Below, piece by piece: positions 40,809-51,638 of a stretch of DNA of 64,000 bases (position 1 is its first letter; every line of letters starts with the position of its first letter). Location: NCBI RefSeq assembly GCF_902726565.1, contig NZ_CACVAF010000009.1:105971-169970 (forward strand), written 5' to 3'. The notes under the pieces were generated by a model, which worked only from the letters and a program-made list of their open reading frames with translations, did no database searches and had not been told where the DNA came from. This DNA comes from Yersinia vastinensis. GTDB taxonomy: Bacteria; Pseudomonadota; Gammaproteobacteria; Enterobacterales; Enterobacteriaceae. The position numbers and the translations under genes are program-made.

Positions 40809-41693
40809 TTAAAATGTTACGCGTTTGACATCTGTGCAGCCCAATGCGGCCAAGGTTGCCTGGGTGGCACCCCACTGAGTGAGCATGGGTTTACTGCTTT
40901 CAACCAGTACTGCGCGGCGCAGCGCACCGCAATCTTTGCCAGAAAGATTGGCGAGAATTAATGCCGCTTGCAGCGGGGGGAGGCTTGGGTTAAATGCGGC
41001 ATTTTCGGCATAGCGACCAGCATAAATTGTACCGTCAGCCGCTTCAACGGCAACGCCGCTGTGAGAAAGGCTGTAAGGGGCATGACTGTGATTTGCACCC
41101 TCAAGAGCGGCTTGTGTCAGAGCATCGGCCTGGGCCACTTTGTAGCCGTGATGAACGGGGTCCATCAACAGGGTGGTGATAGCCAAATCTTTCGGACCGA
41201 AAGCATCGGGTAAATATTGCCCCAGTGTTGAAGTTGGGCGGCCGGGTAGATGAATATCCAGTCCAGTTCCGCTATTTAACTCATTCATAAACTGGCGGCA
41301 ATGGCCGCAGGGAGTGTAATTGACGGTAATAGAGAGCAGACGAGTTTCACCACGTAGCCAGGCATGTGTTACGGCACACTGTTCGGCGTGGATGGTCTGT
41401 TGTAGCGGCGCACCGCCAAATTCCATATTGGCACCGAAGTAGAGGTTGCCACTGATACCGCGAGTGATGGCCCCGACCATGAAATGGGATACGGGTGTCA
41501 ATGCACAAGCGGCAGCCAGAGGTAGCAACGCAAATGCCAGCGCATCGTCATCTAACCCACTGATGCTTTTCACTGTTTTCACTTGTTCTGCTGTCAGCAT
41601 GGCAGGGAAATCGTTTGCGCTTAAAATAGGCTCAAGTGCGGTTTGCAGTGAAGTGGGAAGATCTGCCCAAGGGGCTTGAAAACGTGCTTGCAT
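40809..41693 (-). CDS. cdd: cytidine deaminase
   Basis: Hydrolytic deamination of cytidine and deoxycytidine to uridine forms. The 294 residues have the long E. coli-type two-domain form. The active site H-A-E-Q-C near 102-106 (zinc His, catalytic Glu) and the zinc pair P-C-G-H-C near 129-133 are intact; the C-terminal half is the degenerate second domain. It lies 147 bp after yohK. A partial CRP-like TGTGA is seen near 41747 but has no good second half. Confidence 0.95.
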   Translation of the reverse strand: MQARFQAPWADLPTSLQTALEPILSANDFPAMLTAEQVKTVKSISGLDDDALAFALLPLAAACALTPVSHFMVGAITRGISGNLYFGANMEFGGAPLQQTIHAEQCAVTHAWLRGETRLLSITVNYTPCGHCRQFMNELNSGTGLDIHLPGRPTSTLGQYLPDAFGPKDLAITTLLMDPVHHGYKVAQADALTQAALEGANHSHAPYSLSHSGVAVEAADGTIYAGRYAENAAFNPSLPPLQAALILANLSGKDCGALRRAVLVESSKPMLTQWGATQATLAALGCTDVKRVTF

Positions 41694-41840
41694 AAGGTTT
41701 TCTCCAATAGTAACGGGAAACTATTTTAGGCAGCTTGAAGCTTTCTTGGTGTGATTTAGATCTCGTTATACGTGAAATTCATGCAAGTAAAATCTCAAAT
41801 GAGAGATGTATCTCAAATTTATGTCGCAGTGTTGAGGATG

Positions 41841-42536
41841 TTAACCAAACAAATGTAGCAGTACTGGGAACAGGAATGGCGCGAGCAATGAGGTGATAAT
41901 TCCGCAGATGACCAGTGCCAGCGAACTGAACGCCCCTTCCTGAAAATCCAGCTCTGCGCACCGGGCAGTACCGAGGGCATGTGAAGCCGTACCCATTGCT
42001 AAACCGCGCGACGCTTTGGTAGAAATTCGCAATATATTCAGCAGACTGTGACCAAAAACGGCCCCTAGAATACCAACAAAAATAACGCAGACTGCACTGA
42101 TAGCAGGTAAGCCATGAAGGGATTCCGCAACTGCCATGGCAATGGGGGTGGTGACAGACTTAGGTAATACTGAGGCAGCAATCTCTGGGGTTGCCCCCAT
42201 CCACAAAGCAATCGCGGTGCCGGTGACCATGGCGGTGACACTGCCGATAAAACAGATTGTGATGATGGATTTCCAGCGCGCGCGAATTTGATGTATTTGT
42301 TCATATAGCGGGAAAGCTAACGCCACTACCGCGGGTTGCAGCAGGTCATTGAGTATTTTACTGCCCGCAAAATAGTTGGCATAAGGCATATGCGTAACCA
42401 ATAGCAATGGAATGATAACAACCATTGATATCAGCAAGGGGTTAAGCAATGGCATTTTCAAACTGCGGGCTAAACGACGTGCGCTGAAGAACACGATTAA
42501 TGTCAGTGGCAGTGACCACCATAAGTTGCTGATCAT
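41841..42536 (-). CDS. yohK: LrgB-family membrane protein YohK
   Basis: Integral membrane protein of 231 residues with six to eight segments, LrgB/CidB family. The family core P-K-S-V-T-T-P-I-A near 123-131 and S-H-A-L-G-T-A-R near 184-191 are present. Paired with YohJ; the two resemble LrgA/LrgB, which affect murein hydrolase activity or small-metabolite export in other bacteria. Start overlaps the yohJ stop by 4 bases. Confidence 0.9.
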   Translation of the reverse strand: MISNLWWSLPLTLIVFFSARRLARSLKMPLLNPLLISMVVIIPLLLVTHMPYANYFAGSKILNDLLQPAVVALAFPLYEQIHQIRARWKSIITICFIGSVTAMVTGTAIALWMGATPEIAASVLPKSVTTPIAMAVAESLHGLPAISAVCVIFVGILGAVFGHSLLNILRISTKASRGLAMGTASHALGTARCAELDFQEGAFSSLALVICGIITSLLAPFLFPVLLHLFG

Positions 42537-42940
42537 TTGTCCTCCTCCGTGTGGGTTGGAGAACCAATCACTTTACGTTCACGATGGACGTAATGGGAGC
42601 TATAGGCCACCACTAACATCACAATCAAGGTACTGACAAAGCAGGAAACGACGATAGGACCAAATTGCTTGGTTAATTGATCATAATATTGCATCACGCC
42701 GACTCCGATGGGCACAAACAACAGCGCCATATAGCGGATTAGCAAGTGGCAACCCGGTTTTACCCATGTAGAGGGCAAAATCTGTGAAGCGAGTAGGGCA
42801 AACAGAATCAGCATCCCGATGATGCTGCCAGGAATGGTGATAGGCAACAACAAAGCGATGGCTTTACCGGCCCATAGACACAAATAGATAATGGCGAAAG
42901 CCCGCAGATACTGCCAGCAAAGTGAAGTCACGTTGCGCAT
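42533..42940 (-). CDS. yohJ: LrgA-family membrane protein YohJ
   Basis: A 135-residue membrane protein with four segments, LrgA/CidA family (holin-like). The [12 protein letters not shown] stretch near 35-46 and L-L-F-V-P-I-G-V-G near 75-83 are family marks. ATG 42940 has AGGA 8 bases upstream; a longer in-frame reading from 42979 lacks such support. Operon order yohJ-yohK-cdd is as in E. coli. Confidence 0.9.
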   Translation of the reverse strand: MRNVTSLCWQYLRAFAIIYLCLWAGKAIALLLPITIPGSIIGMLILFALLASQILPSTWVKPGCHLLIRYMALLFVPIGVGVMQYYDQLTKQFGPIVVSCFVSTLIVMLVVAYSSHYVHRERKVIGSPTHTEEDK

Positions 42941-43058
42941 AAAAAGGGTCCTGAGTAACGGAATACATTCATCATACAATTAACGATAGTAATGTGCTAG
43001 CAATCACATTATGAATAATATTAATGGAGTTGTGCCTACCATGACCAGTTCTGGCAGC

Positions 43059-44282
43059 CTATGTCAGATCAGAGCGGCTGTATTTGGCTGTAGCGTCTTG
43101 TGCTTTCGCCAATTGATAACCACGATAGAAAAACATCAACCCCAAAATGGCTGCAATAATCAGCATGTAGAACATCATGTGGGGTGCTGCATAGGCGAGC
43201 AAGAAACCACAGAGTACCGGGTTAACAGCTCCGCCTAATTGACCGAGATTCTGTACCCCATAGTAGCTGCCTTTAAGATTCGCGGGAGCAATAAAGTCGA
43301 TAAACATGTATTCGACTGGAATAACAATAATTTCACCCAGTGAGAATATCGCCATGGCCAACATCCATAATGGGATTGACTCTTGAGCCGCCATAAATCC
43401 GAACAGACCGATAATGAAGAACAAGGTTCCTAGCATCAACCAGCGCATTAAGTTCTGCTGATTCATGCGGCGGCTTAATAGGTATTGCAGAGTAATCACA
43501 ATGGTTGCATTAACGGTCATCACCGCTCCAATCACTTGATAAGCAAACTTAGCGTCGGAAACCGTAATCAGATATTGCGATAAGTAACCGGAAAACTGGC
43601 CAAAGACAATGGCACTGAGCATGCTACCCAGAGTGAAATAGATCAGCCGCTTATCATGGCGCAAAATGCGGAATGTCTGACGAAAATCAGGTGCTGACTC
43701 GGTTGGCGTATGTGCAGAAACCGACATATCAGTGCTGTCTATTCTAAATTTCAGTATGAGAGCGACTGATAGCGCCAGTATGCCAGAAATAATAAACGGG
43801 GCTTGCGGCCCGATGCCCACCACCAATACCCCAAGCGCCGGGCCGATGGCCCAACCCACATTGACTAACGTGTAGTTGGCAGAGAAGGCTTTAATGCGTT
43901 CATCGACGGGTAGCCAGTCAGCAAAACAGGCTTTAATAGCAATACTGTAGACAGAGTATGCCGAGTGTAGCAGTGCCAGAATCAGGATTATCCATGCAGG
44001 GTGTTCAATCCAAGGGAGCGTAAAAAAGGTGATCGAAAATAGAGTCACGGCCAGCAGGATCAACTGCTTTTTATTGAATTTATCGACCAGATAACCGCCA
44101 TAGAGACTGGTGAAAATACCGAGCGTTAAACTTGCCCCCAATACCAGTCCGACCTTATCAGGCGCTAATTGGAAATGTTCTGCCAAATAGATAGTGATAA
44201 AGGGGAGGGTCACGGCTCGCCCGATAGTTAAGACCAACGACGCAATCAGCAGATTGGTAATACGCGATGGAAATCCTTTCAT
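43059..44282 (-). CDS. MFS transporter, YdeE-like
   Basis: A 407-residue permease with about 12 membrane segments. The opening L-T-I-G-R-A-V-T-L-P-F-I-T-I-Y-L and the loop Y-L-V-D-K-F-N-K-K resemble E. coli YdeE, a dipeptide/drug efflux candidate. Substrate here is unknown. It stands alone between yohJ and the beta-propeller gene. Confidence 0.8.
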   Translation of the reverse strand: MKGFPSRITNLLIASLVLTIGRAVTLPFITIYLAEHFQLAPDKVGLVLGASLTLGIFTSLYGGYLVDKFNKKQLILLAVTLFSITFFTLPWIEHPAWIILILALLHSAYSVYSIAIKACFADWLPVDERIKAFSANYTLVNVGWAIGPALGVLVVGIGPQAPFIISGILALSVALILKFRIDSTDMSVSAHTPTESAPDFRQTFRILRHDKRLIYFTLGSMLSAIVFGQFSGYLSQYLITVSDAKFAYQVIGAVMTVNATIVITLQYLLSRRMNQQNLMRWLMLGTLFFIIGLFGFMAAQESIPLWMLAMAIFSLGEIIVIPVEYMFIDFIAPANLKGSYYGVQNLGQLGGAVNPVLCGFLLAYAAPHMMFYMLIIAAILGLMFFYRGYQLAKAQDATAKYSRSDLT

Positions 44283-44485
44283 GATATTTTCTTTCTTATT
44301 TTTTATTATTTGGGCAATGAGTTGTTTTTAGGCGATTTTTTCACTTAAAAGTGTGATTCTCACCGTTAACGACATAGTGGCTCAGGCAATTACAGTAGAC
44401 TATTACGACAAGAAAGAGAGGGGGGTAAGCGGAAATTTTTTTCAAACAGCAGATCGACCTGAATCGACCTGCTATTAACAGATAA

Positions 44486-45739
44486 TTAACCTAAATACTC
44501 GATGATCGACAGACCGCCATTATAATCGGTGCTATAGATAATCCCTTGTGCATCAACAAACACATCACAAGATTGAATAACTTGAAGGCGTCCGGGCCGC
44601 TTATCCATCATTTTTGCGGGTGCGGCGGGAACTAAAGCCCCAGTTTCCTTGGGGTGATAAGGGTTGCTGATATCATAAGCGCGCACACCGGCATTTTGGT
44701 AGGTAGCGAAAATCAGTGATGAGCTGATAAAACTACCGGGCCGGTTTTCATGCAGATTATGTGGGCCAAAATGGGCACCTTTTTTCACATAATCTTGTTC
44801 ATCAGGGACCGGGAATGTTGAGATACTCACTGGATTGCTTGGCTCTCGGATATCAAACACCCAGATATGCTTCTCGCCATCTTCCTGATTATCCAGGACA
44901 GCTTCATCCAGAACCACCAATAAATTGCGATCGGGCAGGGGCAGAGCAGTGTGCGTTCCGCCACCAAACGGTGGGCTCCAGTTGCGGTGACTGATCAGTT
45001 TTGGCTCATAACGGTCACTGACGTCCAACAGCGTTAGACCGCCATCGCGCCAACTGCCATAAGCCGTATCACCACTGATGATGGCATGATGTAGTGCATA
45101 GCGTTTACCTTCTGGCCAGCTTGCCTGCTCCCCTGCGGCAGTATGCATGCCGGGTAAAGCATAACGACCAGCCACTTGCGGTTTTTGTGGGTCAGCCAAG
45201 TCAATGGTTAGGAAGATATAATCACTGTAACCATCCAGAAGTGCAGAAACGTAGGCCCAGCGCCCACCGACGTACCAAATACGGTGAATACCAATACCAT
45301 CAAGTGGTAGGAAGCTTATCTCACGAGGTTTATCTGGTGTCGAAATATCAAAAATACGCAGTCCAGCACTCCAACTGCGGCCCTCTTGGCGAGTACTGAC
45401 CGTTTGTGCTACCGAGCGCGTGTAATACACTTTTTCCTCGGCAAAGCTGGCGTCAGCAAACAGATCACGGGCATTAATCACCAAAAGCAGGTCATCGTGG
45501 GCCTGTAAATGCACATTCCAGGTATTAGGCGGCGCAGCAATAAAACCGGCAGGTCGTGGGTTTTTCGCATCCCGCACATCAATAATTGAGACACCTTGCG
45601 ACACCATATGACCGACATAGGCATACCCACGGTGCACCATAACTTGTACACCATCAGGTTTACCGCCTTGATCACTATGGCCAATCAGCCGCATATTGCG
45701 GCTGTATTCAGGTGTCGGCAAGAATCTTTGCGTTGCCAT
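44486..45739 (-). CDS. LVIVD-repeat beta-propeller protein
   Basis: A 417-residue cytoplasmic protein without signal peptide, built of repeated blades. The repeat ends are V-S-I-I-D-V-R-D (about 50), L-R-I-F-D-I-S-T (125), F-L-T-I-D-L-A-D (175), L-T-L-L-D-V-S-D (238), W-V-F-D-I-R-E (292), V-R-A-Y-D-I-S-N (355) and L-S-I-I-E-Y near the end, most followed by x-P-x-x-x-G. A six- or seven-bladed propeller is likely. No catalytic motif recognised. It is 34 bp downstream of a periplasmic binding protein gene and probably co-transcribed. Function unknown; the two-compartment pairing is unusual. Confidence 0.82.
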   Translation of the reverse strand: MATQRFLPTPEYSRNMRLIGHSDQGGKPDGVQVMVHRGYAYVGHMVSQGVSIIDVRDAKNPRPAGFIAAPPNTWNVHLQAHDDLLLVINARDLFADASFAEEKVYYTRSVAQTVSTRQEGRSWSAGLRIFDISTPDKPREISFLPLDGIGIHRIWYVGGRWAYVSALLDGYSDYIFLTIDLADPQKPQVAGRYALPGMHTAAGEQASWPEGKRYALHHAIISGDTAYGSWRDGGLTLLDVSDRYEPKLISHRNWSPPFGGGTHTALPLPDRNLLVVLDEAVLDNQEDGEKHIWVFDIREPSNPVSISTFPVPDEQDYVKKGAHFGPHNLHENRPGSFISSSLIFATYQNAGVRAYDISNPYHPKETGALVPAAPAKMMDKRPGRLQVIQSCDVFVDAQGIIYSTDYNGGLSIIEYLG

Positions 45740-45773
45740 CTATATAACTCCAAATCAATTGAACCCGCGGATT

Positions 45774-46850
45774 TTACTGACCGTTTTTAGCGGCAAGCGT
45801 CGCAAACCAAGGCGAGTTGAAATCATCTGATTGGCCCCAACCGGGAATAATTTTACTTAAACCTGCAACGTTGACCGGACCGGGTTGGCTGACTAACAAG
45901 GCTTGTGGAATCGATGCCGCGCGAAATTCATAAGTGGCGGGGGTCTCTTCACCGGCAATTTTCTTGGCTATCAGGCGTAAGTTAACCGCACCAATGAGCT
46001 TAGGGTCAACGGCAACACTGACTTTCCATGGACTATTGGCTTCACGCATCAGTTGCAAATCCTGATTAGAAATATCAATGCTGTACAGTTTGATCTCTGT
46101 GCGGCCATTTTCTTGTAGAGCTTTATAAGCGCCCTGAGTGAAGGCATCCCAAGTCCCCCAGATAGCGTCAATCTTTCCTTTCGGATACTTCGCCAAGACT
46201 GCGCCCACTTTGTTTGCGGTATCACCTTGAACATCTGATGAAACTGCCCCGATAGATTCAAGTTCATTAATGCCAGGGTTCTGTTTCAACAGTGCCTGAT
46301 AGGCAGCCTGACGACGTTCCATCGGCGGGAAACCGGCTACCCAGAGTTTGATAATATTGGCTTTACCATCGAAGTCTTTGATTAACTGACCAAAGGATTC
46401 ATTGGTAAGAGAAGCGTCATCTTGCTGAGTCACTGTCAGACCGGGAATCTCACCCTGTATTGCGGTATCAAATACGGATACCGCAATGCCATTGGCGGCG
46501 ATACGCTTAGCCAACTCAGTTGAGTAGGGATCACGGCCCTGAGAAAGAATGATGCCATCATATTTTTGGCTAATGGCTTGGTTAACGAAGTCCTGAAAAC
46601 GTGCATCATCCCCATTACTTAAGAAAGTGTCGATTTTGAAACCGAGTTTTTTACCTTCTTTTAATACGCCAGATAAAAATTGTGTGGTGTTGTCATCGGA
46701 ACCTAAATTGCGGATGACGGCAATTTTAATCTGCCCTTGATGCTTGGCAATAGCCTCTGGAATGGGGGCGACTGTGGCGGTGCTCGCAGCGAATACCGGT
46801 AGGGCCGTCAGTAGGCCCAGGGCCAGTAAAGGGGAAGCAATATTTTTCAT
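45774..46850 (-). CDS. periplasmic sugar-type ABC substrate-binding protein, no transporter nearby
   Basis: A 358-residue protein of the RbsB/type 1 periplasmic-binding fold with a Sec signal peptide (M-K-N-I-A-S to F-A-A near 22). Typical segments: I-A-V-I-R-N near 43, G-I-I-L-S-Q-G-R-D near 100, I-W-G-T-W-D-A-F near 228. The start ATG 46850 has GGAG 6 bases upstream; an upstream ATG at 46865 overlaps that site and is rejected. No ABC ATPase or permease gene is adjacent. A MetJ-like operator precedes it, hinting at a sulfur-containing or methionine-cycle ligand. Ligand unknown. Confidence 0.83.
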   Translation of the reverse strand: MKNIASPLLALGLLTALPVFAASTATVAPIPEAIAKHQGQIKIAVIRNLGSDDNTTQFLSGVLKEGKKLGFKIDTFLSNGDDARFQDFVNQAISQKYDGIILSQGRDPYSTELAKRIAANGIAVSVFDTAIQGEIPGLTVTQQDDASLTNESFGQLIKDFDGKANIIKLWVAGFPPMERRQAAYQALLKQNPGINELESIGAVSSDVQGDTANKVGAVLAKYPKGKIDAIWGTWDAFTQGAYKALQENGRTEIKLYSIDISNQDLQLMREANSPWKVSVAVDPKLIGAVNLRLIAKKIAGEETPATYEFRAASIPQALLVSQPGPVNVAGLSKIIPGWGQSDDFNSPWFATLAAKNGQ

Positions 46851-46915
46851 CCGGAACTCCGTCATGGTGTCAATTAGGTATGCAATGTGTGTTGTTGTCG
46901 TTGTTATAGCTATCT

Positions 46916-46939
46916 TTGTGTCTAGACGTCCATTTGTCT
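46916..46939 (-). promoter_or_regulatory. MetJ-like operator (met boxes)
   Basis: Read on the minus strand: AGACAAAT, GGACGTCT, AGACACAA, three tandem octamers against the met-box consensus AGACGTCT (5, 7 and 4 matches of 8). The central GACGTCTAGAC is 11 consecutive consensus bases across two boxes. A TATAAC -10 follows at about 46902-46907 and the boxes overlap the -35 position, so repression by MetJ-SAM is plausible. The rest of 46851-47299 holds no gene I can see. Confidence 0.55.
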
Positions 46940-47299
46940 CTGTACAGCATCATAACCATAACTATTTTGATAAGGAATTAACTTTGTTATGAATTTTTGG
47001 ATCGCGTTATATCTTTTAGTTTGGATAGCTTAAATAAGCAGCAAAAGGTAGGGGGTAAGGCTGTCAGTCATTATAATTAGCAGTAAGTCGATGTAATAAC
47101 CGTTTAATTTCAGTGGTTTTGTCTGAGTGACATATAACCTTATTGTTCATGCGACAAATGTCATGATTATTATTTTATTTCGTTACTAACTGAGTGCTGA
47201 TATTCTAAATAGCATTGAGAGATAATAAGGTTAATCATCATAATTGATGTAAGTTCTACACGTTCTAAATTTAATGATATTTAAAGGATTAAAATCACC

Positions 47300-48145
47300 A
47301 TGGGTAAAATTAGCAACCTATATAAATTCAGACAGGATGAAGCTGATAAGACAAAACTGAATGTCAATGACATTATCAGCAATGCTATTAACGATGATAC
47401 CCTCTATCGTTATATGTCTCGTACCGAGTTTCTTTTTCTTTTTATCCGCTACTTATTTGCGTCGATAATTATCATTTTCTTAACAATGATAATGTTTCCT
47501 GATTTTTTTGATGAAATCTTATCGCTGTCAATATCATCTTTTTCTATCGTATATTCATTAGTATTGTTATTGCCTTGCTCATATCGCTTGGCAAGCCAGA
47601 GACTGAGCCCCTATTTATTAATTTTCCATCTTCTTCCGCTTGGTGGTTATTTTCAGAATAGTACGCTCACGCTATTTTTATTCGGGTTATTTTTACTTTA
47701 TCTCATCTTTATCAATATCTATGACGTAAAACCACCCACATGTGAACGTAGAAAACAATTAGCTTCTAACTTACCTGATGAGTATCCGTTTGGACTGACT
47801 CTGATCTGTTTTAGTTTGTTATATATCAGTTTTTTCCTGCTATTTGAGCCGGATGACGCCTTTATTTCATTGATGATGCTGTCATGGATTTTCTTTCTAC
47901 TGGCTAAATGGCATTGGCCTGTGGTGGTATTAAATATATTGGGCGCGGTTGGTGTCTTTTGGTTTTTCTCTTCGGGTTTCGTCGATATAAAACATCATAA
48001 GAATATTATTATCGACGCACTAATTAAGATCTCTTTATTAGATAATATTCTATTTTTGATTTTTTCCTTAAGCCTGTTTATTAATATGCTTTTTTGGCTG
48101 GAAGATTGGCTGCGTGAGCGGCAACCTCAAATACCTAAAGAATAG
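47300..48145 (+). CDS. multi-pass membrane protein of unknown function
   Basis: A 281-residue protein not recognised. A polar N-terminus of about 40 residues (K-F-R-Q-D-E-A-D-K-T-K) is followed by roughly eight to nine hydrophobic segments rich in Phe, Leu and Ile. The C-terminus is short and charged (E-D-W-L-R-E-R-Q). AAAGGA about 12 bases upstream supports the ATG. AT-rich, Phe/Ile-heavy composition differs from metG and the binding-protein genes beside it. No conserved catalytic motif seen; monocistronic. Confidence 0.65.
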   Translation: MGKISNLYKFRQDEADKTKLNVNDIISNAINDDTLYRYMSRTEFLFLFIRYLFASIIIIFLTMIMFPDFFDEILSLSISSFSIVYSLVLLLPCSYRLASQRLSPYLLIFHLLPLGGYFQNSTLTLFLFGLFLLYLIFINIYDVKPPTCERRKQLASNLPDEYPFGLTLICFSLLYISFFLLFEPDDAFISLMMLSWIFFLLAKWHWPVVVLNILGAVGVFWFFSSGFVDIKHHKNIIIDALIKISLLDNILFLIFSLSLFINMLFWLEDWLRERQPQIPKE

Positions 48146-48181
48146 AGTGACGGTGAGAGTTAGCGCCTAGATGCCCTAAGA

Positions 48182-48215
48182 ATGCTGGTCAAGTTAGCCT
48201 TGACCAGCATGTTAA
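48182..48215 (-). terminator. hairpin after metG
   Basis: A perfect 12-bp inverted repeat (48182-48193 with 48199-48210) with a 5-base loop lies between the convergent ends of the unknown membrane protein gene and metG. The U-runs are weak on both strands (TTCTTAG on the minus side), so it may act in both directions. Confidence 0.6.
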
Positions 48216-48224
48216 CGAGGAGGA

Positions 48225-50252
48225 TTATTTTACTTGCATGCCAGGTTGAGCACCATTATCCGGGCTGAGTAGGAAGATATCATTCCCACCGGGGCCTGCT
48301 GCCATCACCATGCCTTCTGAAATACCAAAGCGCATTTTGCGTGGAGCTAGGTTCGCAACCATCACAGTCAAACGCCCTTCCAATACTTTCGGATCAGGAT
48401 AGGCCGAGCGAATACCCGAGAAGACTTGGCGAGTTTCGCCACCGAGGTCCAGTTTCAGCCGCAACAATTTATCTGAGCCTTCAACAAAATCGGCTTGTTG
48501 AATCAGTGCGATACGCATGTCCACTTTAGCAAAATCATCAAAATTGATGGTTTCCTGAATTGGATCATCAGCTAATGGGCCCGTTGCTACTACGGCTGGG
48601 GCCATATCTTCTTTAGAAGAGGTGACCATCTCGTTCACCTTGTCCAAGTCAATACGGTTAAACAGCGCCTTAAAGGTATTAATCTGATGGCCGAGCAACG
48701 GCTGTTCAATGCTATCCCATGTCAGTTCGGTATTGAGGAAAGCCTCAGTACGTTCTGTCAGGGATGGCAATACTGGCTTGAGGTAAGTCATCAGAACTCG
48801 GAACAGGTTGATCCCCATGGAGCAAATGGCCTGCAAATCAGCATCGCGGCCTTCTTCTTTCGCCACAACCCAAGGTGCCTGCTCATCAACATAGCGGTTT
48901 GCCACATCTGCTAGCGCCATAATTTCACGAATCGCTTTACCTGATTCACGGCTGTTATAAGCATCAGCAATACTGGTCGCAGCATCGGTAAAGGTTTTAT
49001 ACAGCGCAGGATCAGCAAGTTGATCGGCTAATTTGCCGGCAAAACGTTTGTTAATAAAACCGGCATTACGGGAAGCCAGATTCACCACTTTGTTGACGAT
49101 ATCAGCATTAACACGCTGGACGAAATCCTCCAGATTCAAGTCGATATCATCAATGCGTGAAGAGAGCTTGGCGGCATAGTAATAACGCAAGCAATCTGCA
49201 TCGAGATGTTTTAGGTAAGTGCCCGCTTTGATAAATGTACCGCGGGATTTCGACATTTTCGCGCCGTTTACGGTGACATAGCCATGTACAAACAGGTTGG
49301 TCGGCTTGCGGAAGTTACTGCCTTCGAGCATGGCTGGCCAGAACAGGCTGTGGAAGTAAACAATGTCTTTACCAATGAAATGATAAAGATCCGTTGTCGA
49401 ACCTTCACGCCAGAATTCGTCAAAATCTAAATCGCCGCGCTTGTCACACAGGTTTTTAAATGCCCCCATATAGCCAATTGGCGCATCCAGCCAAACGTAG
49501 AAATATTTGCCGGGGGCATCTGGCACTTCAAAACCGAAGTAAGGGGCGTCACGGGTGATATCCCATTGTTGCAGGCCAGATTCAAACCATTCCTGCATTT
49601 TATTGGCAACTTGTTCTTGTAGTGCACCAGAACGTGTCCACGCTTGCAGCATGTTGCTGAACGCAGGTAGGTCGAAGAAGAAGTGCTCAGACTCACGCAT
49701 TACCGGTGTTGCACCTGATACCGCAGATTTTGGATCGATAAGCTCCGTCGGGCTGTAGGTTGCGCCACAAACTTCACAGTTATCGCCATATTGATCTGGC
49801 GCTTTACACTTCGGACAAGTGCCTTTCACAAAGCGATCGGGCAGGAACATGCCTTTCTCAGGATCATAGAGCTGAGAAATAGTGCGATTTTTGATATAGC
49901 CATTAGCCTTCAGGCGGCTGTAAATCAGGCTCGACAGCTCACGGTTTTCATCACTATGAGTGGAGTGATAGTTATCATAACTGATAGCGAAACCGGCGAA
50001 ATCCTGTTGGTGCTCCTGGCTCATTTCGGCAATCATCTGCTCTGGCTCGATACCCAGTTGCTGCGCTTTCAGCATGATTGGGGTGCCGTGGGCATCATCT
50101 GCACAGATAAAATGAACCTGGTTGCCGCGCATTCGCTGGAAACGGACCCAGATATCTGCCTGGATGTGCTCGAGCATGTGGCCGAGATGAATAGAACCGT
50201 TAGCGTATGGTAGCGCGCACGTCACCAATATTTTTTTCGCGACTTGAGCCAT
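48225..50252 (-). CDS. metG: methionyl-tRNA synthetase
   Basis: Charges tRNA-Met with methionine. The 675-residue class I enzyme shows the HIGH-type motif H-L-G-H near 22-25, a zinc knuckle C-P-K-C...C-E-V-C near 146-162, the K-M-S-K-S motif near 333-337, and a C-terminal tRNA-binding OB-fold domain (about 570-675: [10 protein letters not shown]). Length matches E. coli MetG (677). Divergent from mrp, the E. coli arrangement. Confidence 0.97.
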   Translation of the reverse strand: MAQVAKKILVTCALPYANGSIHLGHMLEHIQADIWVRFQRMRGNQVHFICADDAHGTPIMLKAQQLGIEPEQMIAEMSQEHQQDFAGFAISYDNYHSTHSDENRELSSLIYSRLKANGYIKNRTISQLYDPEKGMFLPDRFVKGTCPKCKAPDQYGDNCEVCGATYSPTELIDPKSAVSGATPVMRESEHFFFDLPAFSNMLQAWTRSGALQEQVANKMQEWFESGLQQWDITRDAPYFGFEVPDAPGKYFYVWLDAPIGYMGAFKNLCDKRGDLDFDEFWREGSTTDLYHFIGKDIVYFHSLFWPAMLEGSNFRKPTNLFVHGYVTVNGAKMSKSRGTFIKAGTYLKHLDADCLRYYYAAKLSSRIDDIDLNLEDFVQRVNADIVNKVVNLASRNAGFINKRFAGKLADQLADPALYKTFTDAATSIADAYNSRESGKAIREIMALADVANRYVDEQAPWVVAKEEGRDADLQAICSMGINLFRVLMTYLKPVLPSLTERTEAFLNTELTWDSIEQPLLGHQINTFKALFNRIDLDKVNEMVTSSKEDMAPAVVATGPLADDPIQETINFDDFAKVDMRIALIQQADFVEGSDKLLRLKLDLGGETRQVFSGIRSAYPDPKVLEGRLTVMVANLAPRKMRFGISEGMVMAAGPGGNDIFLLSPDNGAQPGMQVK

Positions 50253-50509
50253 AGTGGGAAATTGCTTTCTTTATGTGGATTAAAGGGTCTTTGATGTTAA
50301 CCGATAAGCGGGCTTGTCGCTAGGGTAAGGCAAGCCGCAGATTACCTTAAGTGGTAACAAGCTCATTTTAGTCACTTTTCAGCACATTGAGTTATTAACA
50401 CTGTGGATTATGCGGTCTGTCATGGTTTTCTCACTATTCGGTGCACACAGGTCTGGATGAGTTCTGGTACACTATTGGAGGTTAATAACGATAAATTCAA
50501 GGAGCCGGG

Positions 50510-51622
50510 ATGAGCCAAAAATCCCCTGAGCAGACCACCGCTGACCTGCTGCAATCACAAATTTCAAAGGTTCTTGCTGCCTTTACTCACCCAACCTTGC
50601 AAAAGGATCTGAGCACTCTACGTGCTATTCACCACTGCGCGTTACTGGACAATGTACTGCATATCGAGCTGGTGATGCCTTTTGCCTGGCAGTTCGGTTT
50701 TGAGATATTAAAAGAATCCGTCAGTGATGAATTGCTGACGGTGACCGGCGCTAAAGCCATTGACTGGAAGCTCTCTCATAATATTACAACGCTGAAACGT
50801 GCTAATGACCAGCCGGGTATTAAAGGCGTGCGCAACATACTGGCTGTCAGTTCCGGCAAAGGTGGGGTGGGGAAATCCAGCACTGCCGTTAACCTGGCAC
50901 TGGCATTGGCTGAGAAAGGGGTTAGCGTTGGTATTTTGGATGCTGATATTTATGGCCCGTCCATTCCCAACATGATGGGAACTGTGAATCAGCGGCCAAC
51001 CTCCCCTGATGGTAAACATATGGCGCCAATTATGGCCCACGGGATAGCCACTAACTCTATTGGTTATCTGGTCACTGATGAGAATGCGATGGTATGGCGT
51101 GGCCCTATGGCTAGTAAGGCATTGTTACAGATGCTGCAAGACACTCTATGGCCAGATTTGGACTATCTGGTGATTGATATGCCACCGGGTACTGGGGATA
51201 TCCAGTTGACACTGTCGCAGAACATTCCGGTCACTAGTGCCTTGGTGGTGACAACACCACAAGACATTGCATTGATCGACGCGATGAAAGGCATTGTGAT
51301 GTTTGAGAAAGTTCATGTGCCGGTACTGGGTATCGTTGAGAATATGAGTGTGCACATTTGTAGCAACTGTGGCCATCTGGAGCCTATTTTTGGTACGGGT
51401 GGGGCAGAGAAATTAGCGAAAAAGTACAATTGCGAGTTACTGGGGCAACTTCCTCTGCATATGTCATTGCGTGAAGATCTGGACCGTGGAGAGCCGACGG
51501 TTGCCTGCAAACCCGACAGTGAATTCACAGGAATGTATCGCGAACTGGCATCCCGAGTTGCGGCACAAATGTACTGGAAAGGTGAGGCTATCCCTACGGA
51601 AATCTCCTTCCGCGCACTGTAG
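50510..51622 (+). CDS. mrp: iron-sulfur cluster carrier ATPase Mrp (ApbC)
   Basis: P-loop ATPase that binds and transfers [4Fe-4S] clusters. In 370 residues an N-terminal domain of the DUF59 type is followed by the deviant Walker A G-K-G-G-V-G-K-S near 116-123, the D-A-D-I-Y-G-P-S segment near 143 and the cluster-binding C-S-N-C-G near 283-287. GGAG 9 bases before the ATG supports the start. Confidence 0.95.
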   Translation: MSQKSPEQTTADLLQSQISKVLAAFTHPTLQKDLSTLRAIHHCALLDNVLHIELVMPFAWQFGFEILKESVSDELLTVTGAKAIDWKLSHNITTLKRANDQPGIKGVRNILAVSSGKGGVGKSSTAVNLALALAEKGVSVGILDADIYGPSIPNMMGTVNQRPTSPDGKHMAPIMAHGIATNSIGYLVTDENAMVWRGPMASKALLQMLQDTLWPDLDYLVIDMPPGTGDIQLTLSQNIPVTSALVVTTPQDIALIDAMKGIVMFEKVHVPVLGIVENMSVHICSNCGHLEPIFGTGGAEKLAKKYNCELLGQLPLHMSLREDLDRGEPTVACKPDSEFTGMYRELASRVAAQMYWKGEAIPTEISFRAL

Positions 51623-51638
51623 TGAGCGCGCTTGATTG

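Noticed and set aside
41740..41765. CRP site upstream of cdd
   Set aside because: TGTGA is present but the second half is poor; not listed as a feature.
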